A program made the translations under genes and the position numbers. Below are positions 54,107-62,146 of a stretch of DNA of 64,000 bases, in pieces. The notes below the pieces were generated by a model that searched no databases, was not told the DNA's origin, and saw nothing but the letters and a program-made list of their open reading frames with translations. The stretch is taken from contig OZ245364.1 in the NCBI GenBank assembly GCA_965226545.1, positions 496,001 through 560,000 of the forward strand. Direction: 5' to 3'. Within the stretch, counting starts at the first letter, position 1, and every line of letters starts with the position of its first letter. The DNA is from JAHRAW01 sp965226545. GTDB lineage: Bacteria > Pseudomonadota > Gammaproteobacteria > Arenicellales > Poriferihabitantaceae.

Positions 54107-55132
54107 ATGATTGATTTACGCAGCGACACCGTCACCCGACCAAGCGAGGCGATGCGTCGCGCGATGGCGTGCGCCGAAGTCGGCGATGATGTTTATCGCG
54201 AAGACCCGAGCGTCGCGCGATTGGAATGCGTTTTGGCTGAACGCGCCGGACAAGACGCCGGATTGTTTTTTCCCTCCGGCACGCAAAGCAATTTAACCGC
54301 GTTGCTTGCGCATTGTCGGCGCGGCGATGAATACATCGTCGCGCAACACGCGCACACCTATCGCTATGAAGGCGGCGGCGCGGCCGCGCTCGGCGGGATT
54401 CAACCGCAGCCGTTGGACGGCGACCAACACGGCGGCATCGATTTAACCAAAGTCGAGGACGCGATTAAAGCCGACGACATTCACTTCGCCAAAACCCGAT
54501 TGCTTGCGTTGGAAAACACCAGCGGCGGGCGGGTGTTGCCGTTGGCGTATTTGTCGCGCGCTGCGCAATTAACGCGCGCGCGTCAACTCGGTTTTCATTT
54601 GGACGGCGCGCGCGCGTTTAATGCGGCGATTGAATTGCGCGTCGAGTTAACCGCGATTACCGCGCAATTCGATTCAGTTTCGATTTGTTTATCCAAAGGA
54701 CTCGGCGCGCCGGTTGGTTCGGTGTTGGTCGCCGACAATGCATTCATCCGCGATGCGCGCCGATGGCGCAAGGTGGTCGGCGGCGGCATGCGGCAAGCCG
54801 GCATGTTGGCGGCAGCCGGGTTGTATGCACTCGAACACAACATCACGCGATTGGCTGATGACCACGCGCGTGCGCAAATGCTCGCCGAGAAACTTAGCAC
54901 CAACACGCCGCTCGAAGTCATCGATGCAACGGCGCACACCAATATGCTGTTTGTTACCTTGCCTGATGAATCGCAAGGTGACTTGCAAGCATTGTGCGCT
55001 TATGCAAAACAACACGGCGTATTGCTCGGTGCATCCGACACTGGCAAGGTGTTGCGGTTGGTGACTCATTTGGATGTTACTGACCAACATATTAACGATG
55101 CGGCGACGGTGATTGCGCGGTTTTTTGAGTGA
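54107..55132 (+). CDS. ltaE: Low-specificity L-threonine aldolase
   Basis: A 341-residue PLP enzyme cleaving threonine/allo-threonine to glycine and acetaldehyde. It starts MIDLRSDTVTRPSEAMRRAM, then DVYREDPSVARLE, LFFPSGTQSNLTALLAHCRRGDE, HLDGARAFNAAIEL (PLP-binding Asp) and the lysine motif ICLSKGLGAPVGSVL. RKVVGGGMRQAGMLAAAGLYAL is typical. AAGG lies 9 nt before ATG 54107; a GTG directly upstream is an alternative. With glyA it offers a second glycine route. Confidence 0.96.
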   Translation: MIDLRSDTVTRPSEAMRRAMACAEVGDDVYREDPSVARLECVLAERAGQDAGLFFPSGTQSNLTALLAHCRRGDEYIVAQHAHTYRYEGGGAAALGGIQPQPLDGDQHGGIDLTKVEDAIKADDIHFAKTRLLALENTSGGRVLPLAYLSRAAQLTRARQLGFHLDGARAFNAAIELRVELTAITAQFDSVSICLSKGLGAPVGSVLVADNAFIRDARRWRKVVGGGMRQAGMLAAAGLYALEHNITRLADDHARAQMLAEKLSTNTPLEVIDATAHTNMLFVTLPDESQGDLQALCAYAKQHGVLLGASDTGKVLRLVTHLDVTDQHINDAATVIARFFE

Positions 55133-55134
55133 CA

Positions 55135-55215
55135 CTTTGCATAATGCGATGCATAACTCGATGCATGACGCTCTGTATAACTTGTCGCATTATTCATTAA
55201 CAGTATTCGAACAGT
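55135..55215 (+). repeat. GATGCATAA word array after ltaE
   Basis: TTGCATAATGCGATGCATAACTCG, ATGCATGACGCTCTGTATAAC and GTCGCATTATTC are variants of a roughly 14-nt TGCATAA unit in the gap between the convergent ltaE and asparaginase genes. Confidence 0.5.
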
Positions 55216-55242
55216 GCGCGTTACATTAATCGACACAAAACC

Positions 55243-56280
55243 CTATGTCGAAATCGCGCGCCAATCGGTTGGCGCGATATGTCCGGTGTGGTCGCCGTTG
55301 GAATTGTGAATCACCGGTGCAAAATGCGTCTGCAGTTGCGCGCATTGCGGATGCGACAACAACGCCAACTGCGCGAGTAATGCGCCGAGTGCAACTTCGG
55401 CGGCGCGGGTTGCGCCGTCGTCGATTTTTAATGCGAAGCCAATTGCGCGCCGTAAAGCCACGCCCGCATACACCCCTTCGGCGCCGGTTTTGACAATCAC
55501 CTGTCCGTCGCTTGCGGCGACGACATCGGTGCAACATCTTCCGTGTCCTGCCAACATCAGCGGCGCGCGCGGTATCGATTCCAACAATGTGGTCATCGCT
55601 CGCGCGCGCGGTTCGGCAAACTTTTGCGGCGCGCCAAACGCGGCAAAGCCGCGCGCCAAGGTTGCAAGCGGCATGCATAACGCCGGCAAGCCGCAGCCGT
55701 CGCGCTCCCAAGAAAACTCGAGCGGATTCGAATCGGTCAATTCGCCGAACGCGGTCATCCAGATGCGTTGCGTCGGGTGGTCGTAATCGCTGTAGCCGCG
55801 CGTCGGCGCGTCGAGAAATTTCGCCAAGGTCAACATCCCGGCATGCTTGCCCGAGCAGGTGTTCAATGCACGAAGCGGCGCGCCGCCGTTTTGCAGATGC
55901 GCGCGTTTGGCTGATGCCGACATCGGCAACGCTTTGCCGCATTCCAAATCATCGGTGTGCAGGTTGACGCGCGTCAGCCATTTCTCGACTGCATTGCGAT
56001 GCACTTCCTCGCCGCTGTGCGATGCGCAGGCTAATGTGATTTCGTCGGCGGATAAGTTCGCTTCGTCCGCCGCGCCGCTTTCGATGAGCGGAATCGCTTG
56101 AAACATTTTCAACGATGAACGCGGATAGACCGGCGCATCGACCGCACCGCAGGCAAATAAAATTTCGCCGTCGGCATCGATAGCCACCGCCGCACCGCGA
56201 TGGCGCGACTCGACTTGCCCGCCGCGATGCACTTCGACCAATACCGGATTGGCGGCGGGGGATTGTGATTGCTTTGACAT
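55243..56280 (-). CDS. L-asparaginase, thermolabile (asparaginase II / Rhizobium type)
   Basis: A 345-residue protein of the Asparaginase_II family (distinct from AnsA/AnsB). It starts NPVLVEVHRGGQVESRHRGAAVAID, then VYPRSSLKMFQAIPLIESGAAD with the catalytic Ser-x-x-Lys, LACASHSGEEVHRNAV, NTCSGKHAGMLTLAKF with the conserved Cys and Lys, and ERDGCGLPALCMPLATLARGFA. It hydrolyses asparagine to aspartate and ammonia. ATG 56280 is used; an ATG at 56322 would add 14 residues. Confidence 0.88.
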   Translation of the reverse strand: MSKQSQSPAANPVLVEVHRGGQVESRHRGAAVAIDADGEILFACGAVDAPVYPRSSLKMFQAIPLIESGAADEANLSADEITLACASHSGEEVHRNAVEKWLTRVNLHTDDLECGKALPMSASAKRAHLQNGGAPLRALNTCSGKHAGMLTLAKFLDAPTRGYSDYDHPTQRIWMTAFGELTDSNPLEFSWERDGCGLPALCMPLATLARGFAAFGAPQKFAEPRARAMTTLLESIPRAPLMLAGHGRCCTDVVAASDGQVIVKTGAEGVYAGVALRRAIGFALKIDDGATRAAEVALGALLAQLALLSHPQCAQLQTHFAPVIHNSNGDHTGHIAPTDWRAIST

Positions 56281-56321
56281 TGGTCGATTGACAGGTGAGT
56301 TAACTGTGTAATTCGATTTCA

Positions 56322-56530
56322 TTTGTACAATTTCATTTGTAACTTCGTAATGCCGTTTGCGTGCACTTTCATTTACATTGACATTTACACTGACATTTAC
56401 CCTTTCGCTTGCACTTTGATTCGCACTTTGCATTGATGTCGCATTCACTTTATATTCGTTTATATGTATATGCGCTACTTGCACCTGCGCACTTGCACTT
56501 TAACTTGCACTTGCATTCGCTTTACCGCGC
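56322..56530 (+). repeat. GCACTT / CATTTACA word array upstream of proS
   Basis: Over about 200 nt the words TTTCATTTGTA, CACTTTCATTTACATTGACA, TTTACACTGACATTTACC and CTTGCACTTTGATTCGCACTTTGCATT, ending in ACTTGCACTTTAACTTGCAC, repeat with a near-6-nt period. The dominant word GCACTT is the reverse complement of the array at 46.4 kb, and in both cases it has the same orientation relative to the downstream gene. The proS promoter lies at its right edge. Confidence 0.8.
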
Positions 56531-56544
56531 CGCGCGTGTATACT
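56516..56544 (+). promoter_or_regulatory. Predicted proS promoter
   Basis: TATACT (56539-56544) with a weak TTCGCT (56516-56521) at 17-nt spacing, about 50 nt before proS, directly after the word array. Confidence 0.45.
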
Positions 56545-56593
56545 ATAAACAATTCCGCATCAACAATTATTATTCACCCGCCCGTCCTCCGCA

Positions 56594-58309
56594 ATGTTCG
56601 CTTCACAACGCCTGCTCGGCACATTAAAGGAAACCCCGGCCGACGCCGAAGTCATCAGCCATCAATTGATGTTGCGCGCCGGTTTGATTCGTCGCGTCGC
56701 GGCCGGCATTTACGATTGGTTGCCGACCGGCGTGTTGGTGTTGCGCAAGGTCGAGCAAATCATCCGCGATGAGATGAACCAATCGGGCGCGCAGGAAGTG
56801 TTGTTGCCGGCGGTGCAGCCGGCTGAGTTGTGGCGCGAATCCGGACGCTGGGAACAATACGGGCCGGAGTTGTTGCGCTTTGTCGACCGTCATCAGCGCG
56901 ATTTTTGTTTGGGCCCGACGCATGAGGAGGTCATCACCACCTTGGTCAAAAACGAATTGCGCAGTTATCGTCAACTGCCGGCGAATTTTTACCAAATCCA
57001 AACCAAGTTCCGCGATGAAATTCGCCCGCGTTTCGGCGTGATGCGCGGGCGCGAATTCATTATGAAGGACGCCTATTCATTCGACATCGACGCGCGCGCC
57101 CTGCAGCGCACTTACGATTTGATGCATAAAACCTATTGCGCGATTTTTGACCGCATCGGTTTGCGCTATTGCGCGGTCGCGGCGGATTCCGGACAAATCG
57201 GCGGCGACACTTCGCATGAGTTTCATGTGCTGGCCGAGTCCGGCGAAGACGCGATTGCATTGTGCGAATCGCGCGGCTATGCAACCAATTTGGAACTCGC
57301 GGAATCGCCCAAGCCAAAAGGCAAACGCGCGTCGCCCGGCGAGGCGATGCAGATGCAAGACACGCCCGATGTCAAAACCATCGCCGCATTGGTCGAGCGA
57401 TTCAATCTGCCGATTGAGAAAACGATTAAGACGTTGGTGGTCTGCGGCGCCGATAAAGATGCGCCGTTGATTGCATTGTTGGTGCGCGGCGACCATCAAC
57501 TCAACGCGCGCAAGGCCGAGAAACTGCCGCAAGTCGCCAGCCCGTTGCGAATGGCGGATGCGGCTGAGATTCGAAACACCATCGGCGCTGGCCCCGGTTC
57601 GCTCGGCCCGGTCAACTTATCGATACCGTTGGTCGCCGATTATGCGGTCGCCGCGCTCGCCGATTTCGGCGCCGGCGCCAACATCGATGACAAACATTAT
57701 TTCAACATCAACTGGTTGCGCGACGCCCCCGAACCGCAAGCCGCCGATTTGCGCAATGTCACCGAACACGATTCGACGCCCGACGGCAAAGGCAAGTTAA
57801 CAATCGCGCGCGGCATCGAAGTCGGCCACATCTTTCAACTCGGCGACAAATACAGCCGCGCACTCGGCGCCCAAGTGCTCGGCGAGGACGGCAAGCCGAT
57901 GTTCGTGCAGATGGGCTGCTACGGCATCGGCGTCACCCGCGTCATCGCCGCGGCGATTGAACAACATCACGACGAACGCGGCATCATCTGGCCGGCGGCG
58001 ATTGCGCCGTATGAAGTTGCGATTGTGCCGGTCGGTTTTCACCGCAACAAAAAAGTGCGCGAAGCCGCGATTGCAATGCACGATGAATTAACCGCCGCCG
58101 GCTTCGATGTGTTGCTGGACGACCGAGACGAACGCCCCGGCGTAATGTTTGCCGACATGGAACTCATCGGCGCACCGCATCGCCTGACCTTAGGCGAACG
58201 AAGTTTGGCAAAAAACCGCGTCGAATATCATCGGCGGGTGGATGGGGATGAGCGCGAGATTGACCGCGCAAAGTTGGTTGATGAATTGCGCGCGATGAAA
58301 ACCGTTTGA
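56594..58309 (+). CDS. proS: Prolyl-tRNA synthetase (bacterial type with editing insert)
   Basis: A 571-residue class II synthetase. Motif 1 region: GAQEVLLPAVQPAELWRESGRW. Motif 2: YQIQTKFRDEIRPRFGVMRGREFIMKDAYSF. The YbaK-like editing insert occupies about residues 240-390. Motif 3 and the anticodon-binding domain follow (GCYGIGVTRVIAAAIEQHHDERGIIWP, VLLDDRDERPGVMFADMELIGAPHRL). Length equals that of E. coli. The start MFASQRLLGTLKETPADAEVIS is canonical. Confidence 0.98.
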   Translation: MFASQRLLGTLKETPADAEVISHQLMLRAGLIRRVAAGIYDWLPTGVLVLRKVEQIIRDEMNQSGAQEVLLPAVQPAELWRESGRWEQYGPELLRFVDRHQRDFCLGPTHEEVITTLVKNELRSYRQLPANFYQIQTKFRDEIRPRFGVMRGREFIMKDAYSFDIDARALQRTYDLMHKTYCAIFDRIGLRYCAVAADSGQIGGDTSHEFHVLAESGEDAIALCESRGYATNLELAESPKPKGKRASPGEAMQMQDTPDVKTIAALVERFNLPIEKTIKTLVVCGADKDAPLIALLVRGDHQLNARKAEKLPQVASPLRMADAAEIRNTIGAGPGSLGPVNLSIPLVADYAVAALADFGAGANIDDKHYFNINWLRDAPEPQAADLRNVTEHDSTPDGKGKLTIARGIEVGHIFQLGDKYSRALGAQVLGEDGKPMFVQMGCYGIGVTRVIAAAIEQHHDERGIIWPAAIAPYEVAIVPVGFHRNKKVREAAIAMHDELTAAGFDVLLDDRDERPGVMFADMELIGAPHRLTLGERSLAKNRVEYHRRVDGDEREIDRAKLVDELRAMKTV

Positions 58310-58411
58310 TGATTCGGTTTTGTTTTGTTAATGCCGTCCGCACTTTTGCACTTTCGCAATGTCGCGGATGGCGTTGTTGTTTTTGGATGAATTGACGATG
58401 CGCGATTAACA

Positions 58412-59626
58412 ATGAACGACACGCCAACCACCAACACCATCAATCAAATCGCCCCGCCGCGCGGACCGATTAAAGCGGTGCACGTTTGCTTCGCCAAGTA
58501 TATTGACTTTAACGGACGCGCATCGCGTTCGGAGTTTTGGTGGTTTTTTCTATTCTTGTTGTTGGGCGAGACGATTGCCAAGGTGCTTGGTTTGCATTTT
58601 CACACAGATGCTGAATGTCGCGCAACGCCGTGGCTGGACCGACCGGACCACTGTTTCGTCTTGTCCAATTGCACTATTTGCGAGTTGTGGAAATTGGCGG
58701 TGCTGTTGCCTTCTTATGCGGTGGTCGTGCGCAGGCTGCGCGACATTGGGCGAAGTGTTTGGTGGGTGTTGTTGAGAGTTCCATTCGAAATAGTCGTGTT
58801 AATTCCGGCGGCGGACGATTCGATATGGTCGCATGTTGCGGTGTTTATCTGGATGCCGCTACTCGTTATGATGTGTTTTCGCGGCAAGTCAAACGCCGTC
58901 GCCATTCACCCAACCAACAAACTCCGCCGATGGTTTGTCGCTCGCTTGGAAAATCGCATCGACCGTTTATGGCTCGGCGGCGTGTTCGGCGTTACTGCAT
59001 TAGTAACGGTGTTGTTGGACGCCCGTTATGTCGCATTGTTTTTGTTTGGTTATTTCCTTGTCTTTTTTTGGCGCACGCGCGACCAAATTTGCGCCGCTAG
59101 TCAGCCGGGCAAGCCGAGACCGCCCATCAAAAACCTCATTGGATTTCACATCGTTATGTTTTTCATTTTGCAAGGCGTTTGCCTGGGAGGCGCTTTGCTG
59201 TTCAATCAACCGTCGGCGGTCAATGCGTACTTTTCCGCGTTCAGTTTGGGGATGTTGATAAACGGCGCAGTGCTGTTGGGTTTTTTTGTCATTAACCACC
59301 GACGGCTGTTTGCGTATTATCACGTCGAATGTCTGTCGATGCGCGCCGGCGAAAATTCCGAAATAGACGACCGACCGTTTCTCAGAGGATTTATGCCGCT
59401 GTGCAATTTTCTTCGCCCACTGGCGGCATTGTTGGGCGGTTATGCTTTTTGGTGCGGCGCAACGTCGGTGTTGCTGCACCGCGCAAATCAAATCGACGGG
59501 CAACACGGTTTTCCCCACGCTCTTTTCGCGGAGGTTTTAAAGTTCACGATTGTGGTGCAGGTTGTTGTAGTGTTGGTTGGTTTCTTTTTGGCGGCACTGT
59601 TGAGTCGCAAATCACGTTCGAGATAA
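58412..59626 (+). CDS. Membrane protein: DUF805-like domain fused to a second membrane module (paralogue A)
   Basis: A 404-residue protein. Residues about 18-150 look like DUF805: YIDFNGRASRSEFWWFFLF, then VVVRRLRDIGRSVWWVL, as in YhaH-type inner membrane proteins. From about residue 167 comes a different module starting HPTNKLRRWFVARLENRIDR, followed by about six hydrophobic segments and VINHRRLFAYY. That module alone forms the next two genes. The leader and first codons (ACAATGAACGACACGCC) are also nearly the same as those of gene B. Function unknown. Confidence 0.8.
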   Translation: MNDTPTTNTINQIAPPRGPIKAVHVCFAKYIDFNGRASRSEFWWFFLFLLLGETIAKVLGLHFHTDAECRATPWLDRPDHCFVLSNCTICELWKLAVLLPSYAVVVRRLRDIGRSVWWVLLRVPFEIVVLIPAADDSIWSHVAVFIWMPLLVMMCFRGKSNAVAIHPTNKLRRWFVARLENRIDRLWLGGVFGVTALVTVLLDARYVALFLFGYFLVFFWRTRDQICAASQPGKPRPPIKNLIGFHIVMFFILQGVCLGGALLFNQPSAVNAYFSAFSLGMLINGAVLLGFFVINHRRLFAYYHVECLSMRAGENSEIDDRPFLRGFMPLCNFLRPLAALLGGYAFWCGATSVLLHRANQIDGQHGFPHALFAEVLKFTIVVQVVVVLVGFFLAALLSRKSRSR

Positions 59627-60477
59627 AAGAAAATAAGTTAGACGCCAATGTCGGCAAAAGTTGACGATTGACAATGAACGACACGCCCAACAATCACCCA
59701 ACCAACAAACTCCGCCGATGGTTTTCCGCTCGCTTGGAAAATCGCATCGACCGTTTATGGTTGGGCGGCGTGTTGGCGGTGGCGGCGTTGACGTGGGGGT
59801 TGCTTGGCATGCGGTACATCGCGCTTTTTTTAATCGGTTATTTTTACGTGTTCGTATTGGTTGCGCGAAAGAAAGTGACGGCAATCTATCCGCCCAACGG
59901 TGACAGCATTATCCGTTTCGCATGCGCCAACGATTATTCATTGTCGCAAACAAAAACAAAATTCGCCGCCGCGGATGATTATCTTTTGCCCGTGTTTTGC
60001 TTAATGTTTTTAATTTACGCGAGTTCGACAATAACGCATGCCTTAAACTTATCCCCGCAAACGCTGGCGGCGATAATTGTCAACGCCGGATGCGGCTGGG
60101 TTTTTTTACTTCGACACAAGGAATTGTTTTCCGCTTATGCGGGCGATACGAAATTGCCGCCGCATGTTGTCAAACGCACGCGCGCTTATTTTAAATTGGT
60201 CAGGTTGTTCGGCTCATTGTTAACCATTGCATTGCTGTGGTGTTTTATTCTGCTTGCCTATGCCAACGGTTGGTTCGCGCCGCAATTTTTTTCATCGAGC
60301 GCATTAGGTGACCGCTATGCGATTTTTGCGCCAATGGCGGCGAATTGGTTATTGTTTCACCTCGCCACTTTATCTTTGTTGCCCGACGGAGAAAAATAAT
60401 GAACGACACACCCAACAATCACCCAACCAACAAACTCCGCCGATGGTTTTCCAATCGCTTGGAAAACCGCATCGACC
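58904..60477 (+). repeat. Three dispersed copies of a roughly 75-nt coding cassette (HPTNKLRRWF..RLENRIDR)
   Basis: Copies near 58904-58975 (internal to gene A), 59695-59758 (gene B) and 60420-60477 (gene C) share CACCCAACCAACAAACTCCG and, after CGATGGTTT, TCGCTTGGAAAA and CGCATCGACCG with only a few differences, including synonymous positions. Flanking coding sequence has diverged much more. Confidence 0.85.
59674..60399 (+). CDS. Membrane protein of the HPTNKLRRWF family (paralogue B)
   Basis: A 241-residue protein starting MNDTPNNHPTNKLRRWFSAR, then a helix pair (GGVLAVAALTWGLLGM, YIALFLIGYFYVFVLVARKK), a polar loop with AIYPPNGD, two helices, LLRHKELFSAY and two further helices. The start ATG 59674 is shared with paralogue C at sequence level. 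The stop overlaps the ATG of gene C (TAATG). No named family recognised. Confidence 0.8.
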   Translation: MNDTPNNHPTNKLRRWFSARLENRIDRLWLGGVLAVAALTWGLLGMRYIALFLIGYFYVFVLVARKKVTAIYPPNGDSIIRFACANDYSLSQTKTKFAAADDYLLPVFCLMFLIYASSTITHALNLSPQTLAAIIVNAGCGWVFLLRHKELFSAYAGDTKLPPHVVKRTRAYFKLVRLFGSLLTIALLWCFILLAYANGWFAPQFFSSSALGDRYAIFAPMAANWLLFHLATLSLLPDGEK

Positions 60478-61151
60478 GCATTTGGTTCGGCGGTGTGTTG
60501 GCGACCAATGCGGCGGCGTTGTTGTTTGGCGCAAAGTACATTGGCGTTTTTCTAATTGCCTATTGTTTTATTTTTGTGCTGTGCTTGCGCGCACAAATCC
60601 GAGCCGCGTATCCCGCTCAAGCGGGCGTCGAGTACCACATTGGCTTCGACAAAATACAGTTGTCACGAAAAACGGTTGTGTTGTTTGGATTTTTGGGCGT
60701 ATATCTTTTGAGTGCGCTTGCCGCGATTCTCGCCGTGTGGTTGCCAAGAGAGATTGTTAATGCAGTTCCCGTGTTGCTGACGGCGATTGTTTGCAACGGT
60801 TTTTTACTGCATCGTCACCGTGCGTTATTCACCGGCTGTTGCGGCGGCGGTCAACTGGCGGCGCGCTCAGAAAAAAGAATGCGGGCGATGATGGGGCGAC
60901 GACGCCACGGGTCGTTTTCATCACGGCGTTTGCTAATCGCAACTGTGCTGTTTGTGTTCGCGTGGTGCGGTTTGTTGGCAAGTTATGTCACAGGGCAGTT
61001 TGGCGGTCAACAAGTTTTTGGATTGGAGGCAAGCGGCATCATAATGCTGTTGTATTTAGCCGGCGCTGTTGTATTCGGGCCCGCTTTGGTGCACTTTTTG
61101 TTTCTTGAGATTTTAGTGACAATCCTGCGCGGCTGGGGGGATAAAGAATAA
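60399..61151 (+). CDS. Membrane protein of the HPTNKLRRWF family (paralogue C)
   Basis: A 250-residue protein starting MNDTPNNHPTNKLRRWFSNR. It has the same layout as gene B: a helix pair with YIGVFLIAYCFIFVLCLRA, AAYPAQAG, two helices, LLHRHRALF, then two or three helices and a charged end (RGWGDKE). Coupled to gene B by TAATG. After the first 30 codons the sequence diverges strongly from B, while the start is almost identical in DNA. Confidence 0.8.
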   Translation: MNDTPNNHPTNKLRRWFSNRLENRIDRIWFGGVLATNAAALLFGAKYIGVFLIAYCFIFVLCLRAQIRAAYPAQAGVEYHIGFDKIQLSRKTVVLFGFLGVYLLSALAAILAVWLPREIVNAVPVLLTAIVCNGFLLHRHRALFTGCCGGGQLAARSEKRMRAMMGRRRHGSFSSRRLLIATVLFVFAWCGLLASYVTGQFGGQQVFGLEASGIIMLLYLAGAVVFGPALVHFLFLEILVTILRGWGDKE

Positions 61152-61152
61152 A

Positions 61153-61240
61153 GTTCTGTGCAGTACAGTTACAGTGCAGTTGCGTTAATTGATAAACCAA
61201 CATTAAAACCAAATCAAAACCAAAACCAACATCAACGCCG
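61153..61240 (+). repeat. ACAGTGCAG / AACCAAAACC word array
   Basis: TGTGCAGTACAGTTACAGTGCAGTTGCG followed by ACCAACATTAAAACCAAATC and AAAACCAAAACCAACATC variants at 6-7 nt, in the space after paralogue C. Confidence 0.55.
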
Positions 61241-61532
61241 CATCAATATCCCCTCAAACGGCTCCACCTCCGCACCGACCGCGAGCGAAGCGCACCACCG
61301 CGCCTTGCCGCCCGGCGTGCAACGAATCGGGTGCGCGCTTGCGATAACCGCCGAAGGCACAACGCCAACCCGCGATGATTATCACGCCATGGAAGCGGTC
61401 GGCACTTCCACGCATAAAATCCTGTTCCAACCCGCGCATGAGGGCAAGGTGGGGTGGTTGATTACTTGGTATGTCAATACGCGGGGGGAGATGGGGCCGG
61501 AGAGTGAGGGGTTGGGGTTTCGGGTGGTTTGA
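61158..61532 (+). CDS. Short hypothetical protein, probably 5'-truncated remnant
   Basis: A 124-codon frame opening at GTG 61158. The first 30 codons are a word array (CAGTACAGTTACAGTGCAG, then AACCAAAACCAAC). From about residue 45 it looks like protein: HHRALPPGVQRIGCALAI, TSTHKILFQPAHEGKVGW, LITWYVNTRGEMGPESEG. The last part (GK..W...YVNTRGE.GP.SE) resembles a small beta-sandwich domain at the end of some bacterial hypothetical proteins. No ribosome-binding site or convincing start is visible, so it may be a broken gene. Confidence 0.45.
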   Translation: MQYSYSAVALIDKPTLKPNQNQNQHQRRINIPSNGSTSAPTASEAHHRALPPGVQRIGCALAITAEGTTPTRDDYHAMEAVGTSTHKILFQPAHEGKVGWLITWYVNTRGEMGPESEGLGFRVV

Positions 61533-61540
61533 GGGTGGGG

Positions 61541-62146
61541 TTATTGGCAACTCTCGAAACACCGTCCACCATGTTGGCGGAGTAGGGATTGCATAGCGCT
61601 AGTGTCCTTAACTAACAACTGTATCGCCATATCCAAAGGCGCCCAACCGAGAATAGTGTCTGTCGCATTCACATCTGCGCCATTGACAAGTAGCAATTTG
61701 GCGACATCCACCGCATTTGCACCCGCCGCAGAAAACAAAGGCGTCCCTCCGATAACATCTTTTGCATTCACATCCGCGCCATTGGCAAGTAGTACCTTGG
61801 CGGTGCCCAGCGCATTTTCCCACGCCGCACGATGCAAAGATGTCGTGCCGAAATTGTTTTTCGCATTTACATCCGCGCCTTTGTCAATAAGTCCTTGCAC
61901 TAATTTCCCCCATCCGTTTTTCGCGGCAATATGTAAATCGGTATTGCCTTCTCCGTCAACCTGCCGCACCGATGCATCGCGTCCAATTAACTGACGAAAC
62001 TCGGCGTGCTCGGTTTCCTCTTGATATTGCGGTACAAGCAGCAAGCCCAACAATACCACCGACACCACCGCCGCTACGCTAACCTTGCCAACAAACCCCC
62101 AACTGACTGGCGGTTCAGTCCCTTTCGTTTGCGTAGACGCTTCCAC
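61541..62146 (-). CDS. Transmembrane-ankyrin part of a split receptor kinase
   Basis: A 201-codon frame (ATG 62146). It starts with a polar linker (ASTQTKGTEPPVSWG), a membrane helix (VSVAAVVSVVLLGLLLV), then five ankyrin repeats of 33 residues (GNTDLHIAAKNGWGKLVQGL onward; cores KGADVNAKNNFG, NGADVNAKDVIG). The frame is open without a start upstream to about 62216 and reads on sensibly as CKESGKNDFDKSASVE, in the -1 frame of the kinase. It is most likely the second half of one kinase-TM-ankyrin gene. The repeats would lie outside the cytoplasm. Confidence 0.75.
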   Translation of the reverse strand: MEASTQTKGTEPPVSWGFVGKVSVAAVVSVVLLGLLLVPQYQEETEHAEFRQLIGRDASVRQVDGEGNTDLHIAAKNGWGKLVQGLIDKGADVNAKNNFGTTSLHRAAWENALGTAKVLLANGADVNAKDVIGGTPLFSAAGANAVDVAKLLLVNGADVNATDTILGWAPLDMAIQLLVKDTSAMQSLLRQHGGRCFESCQ

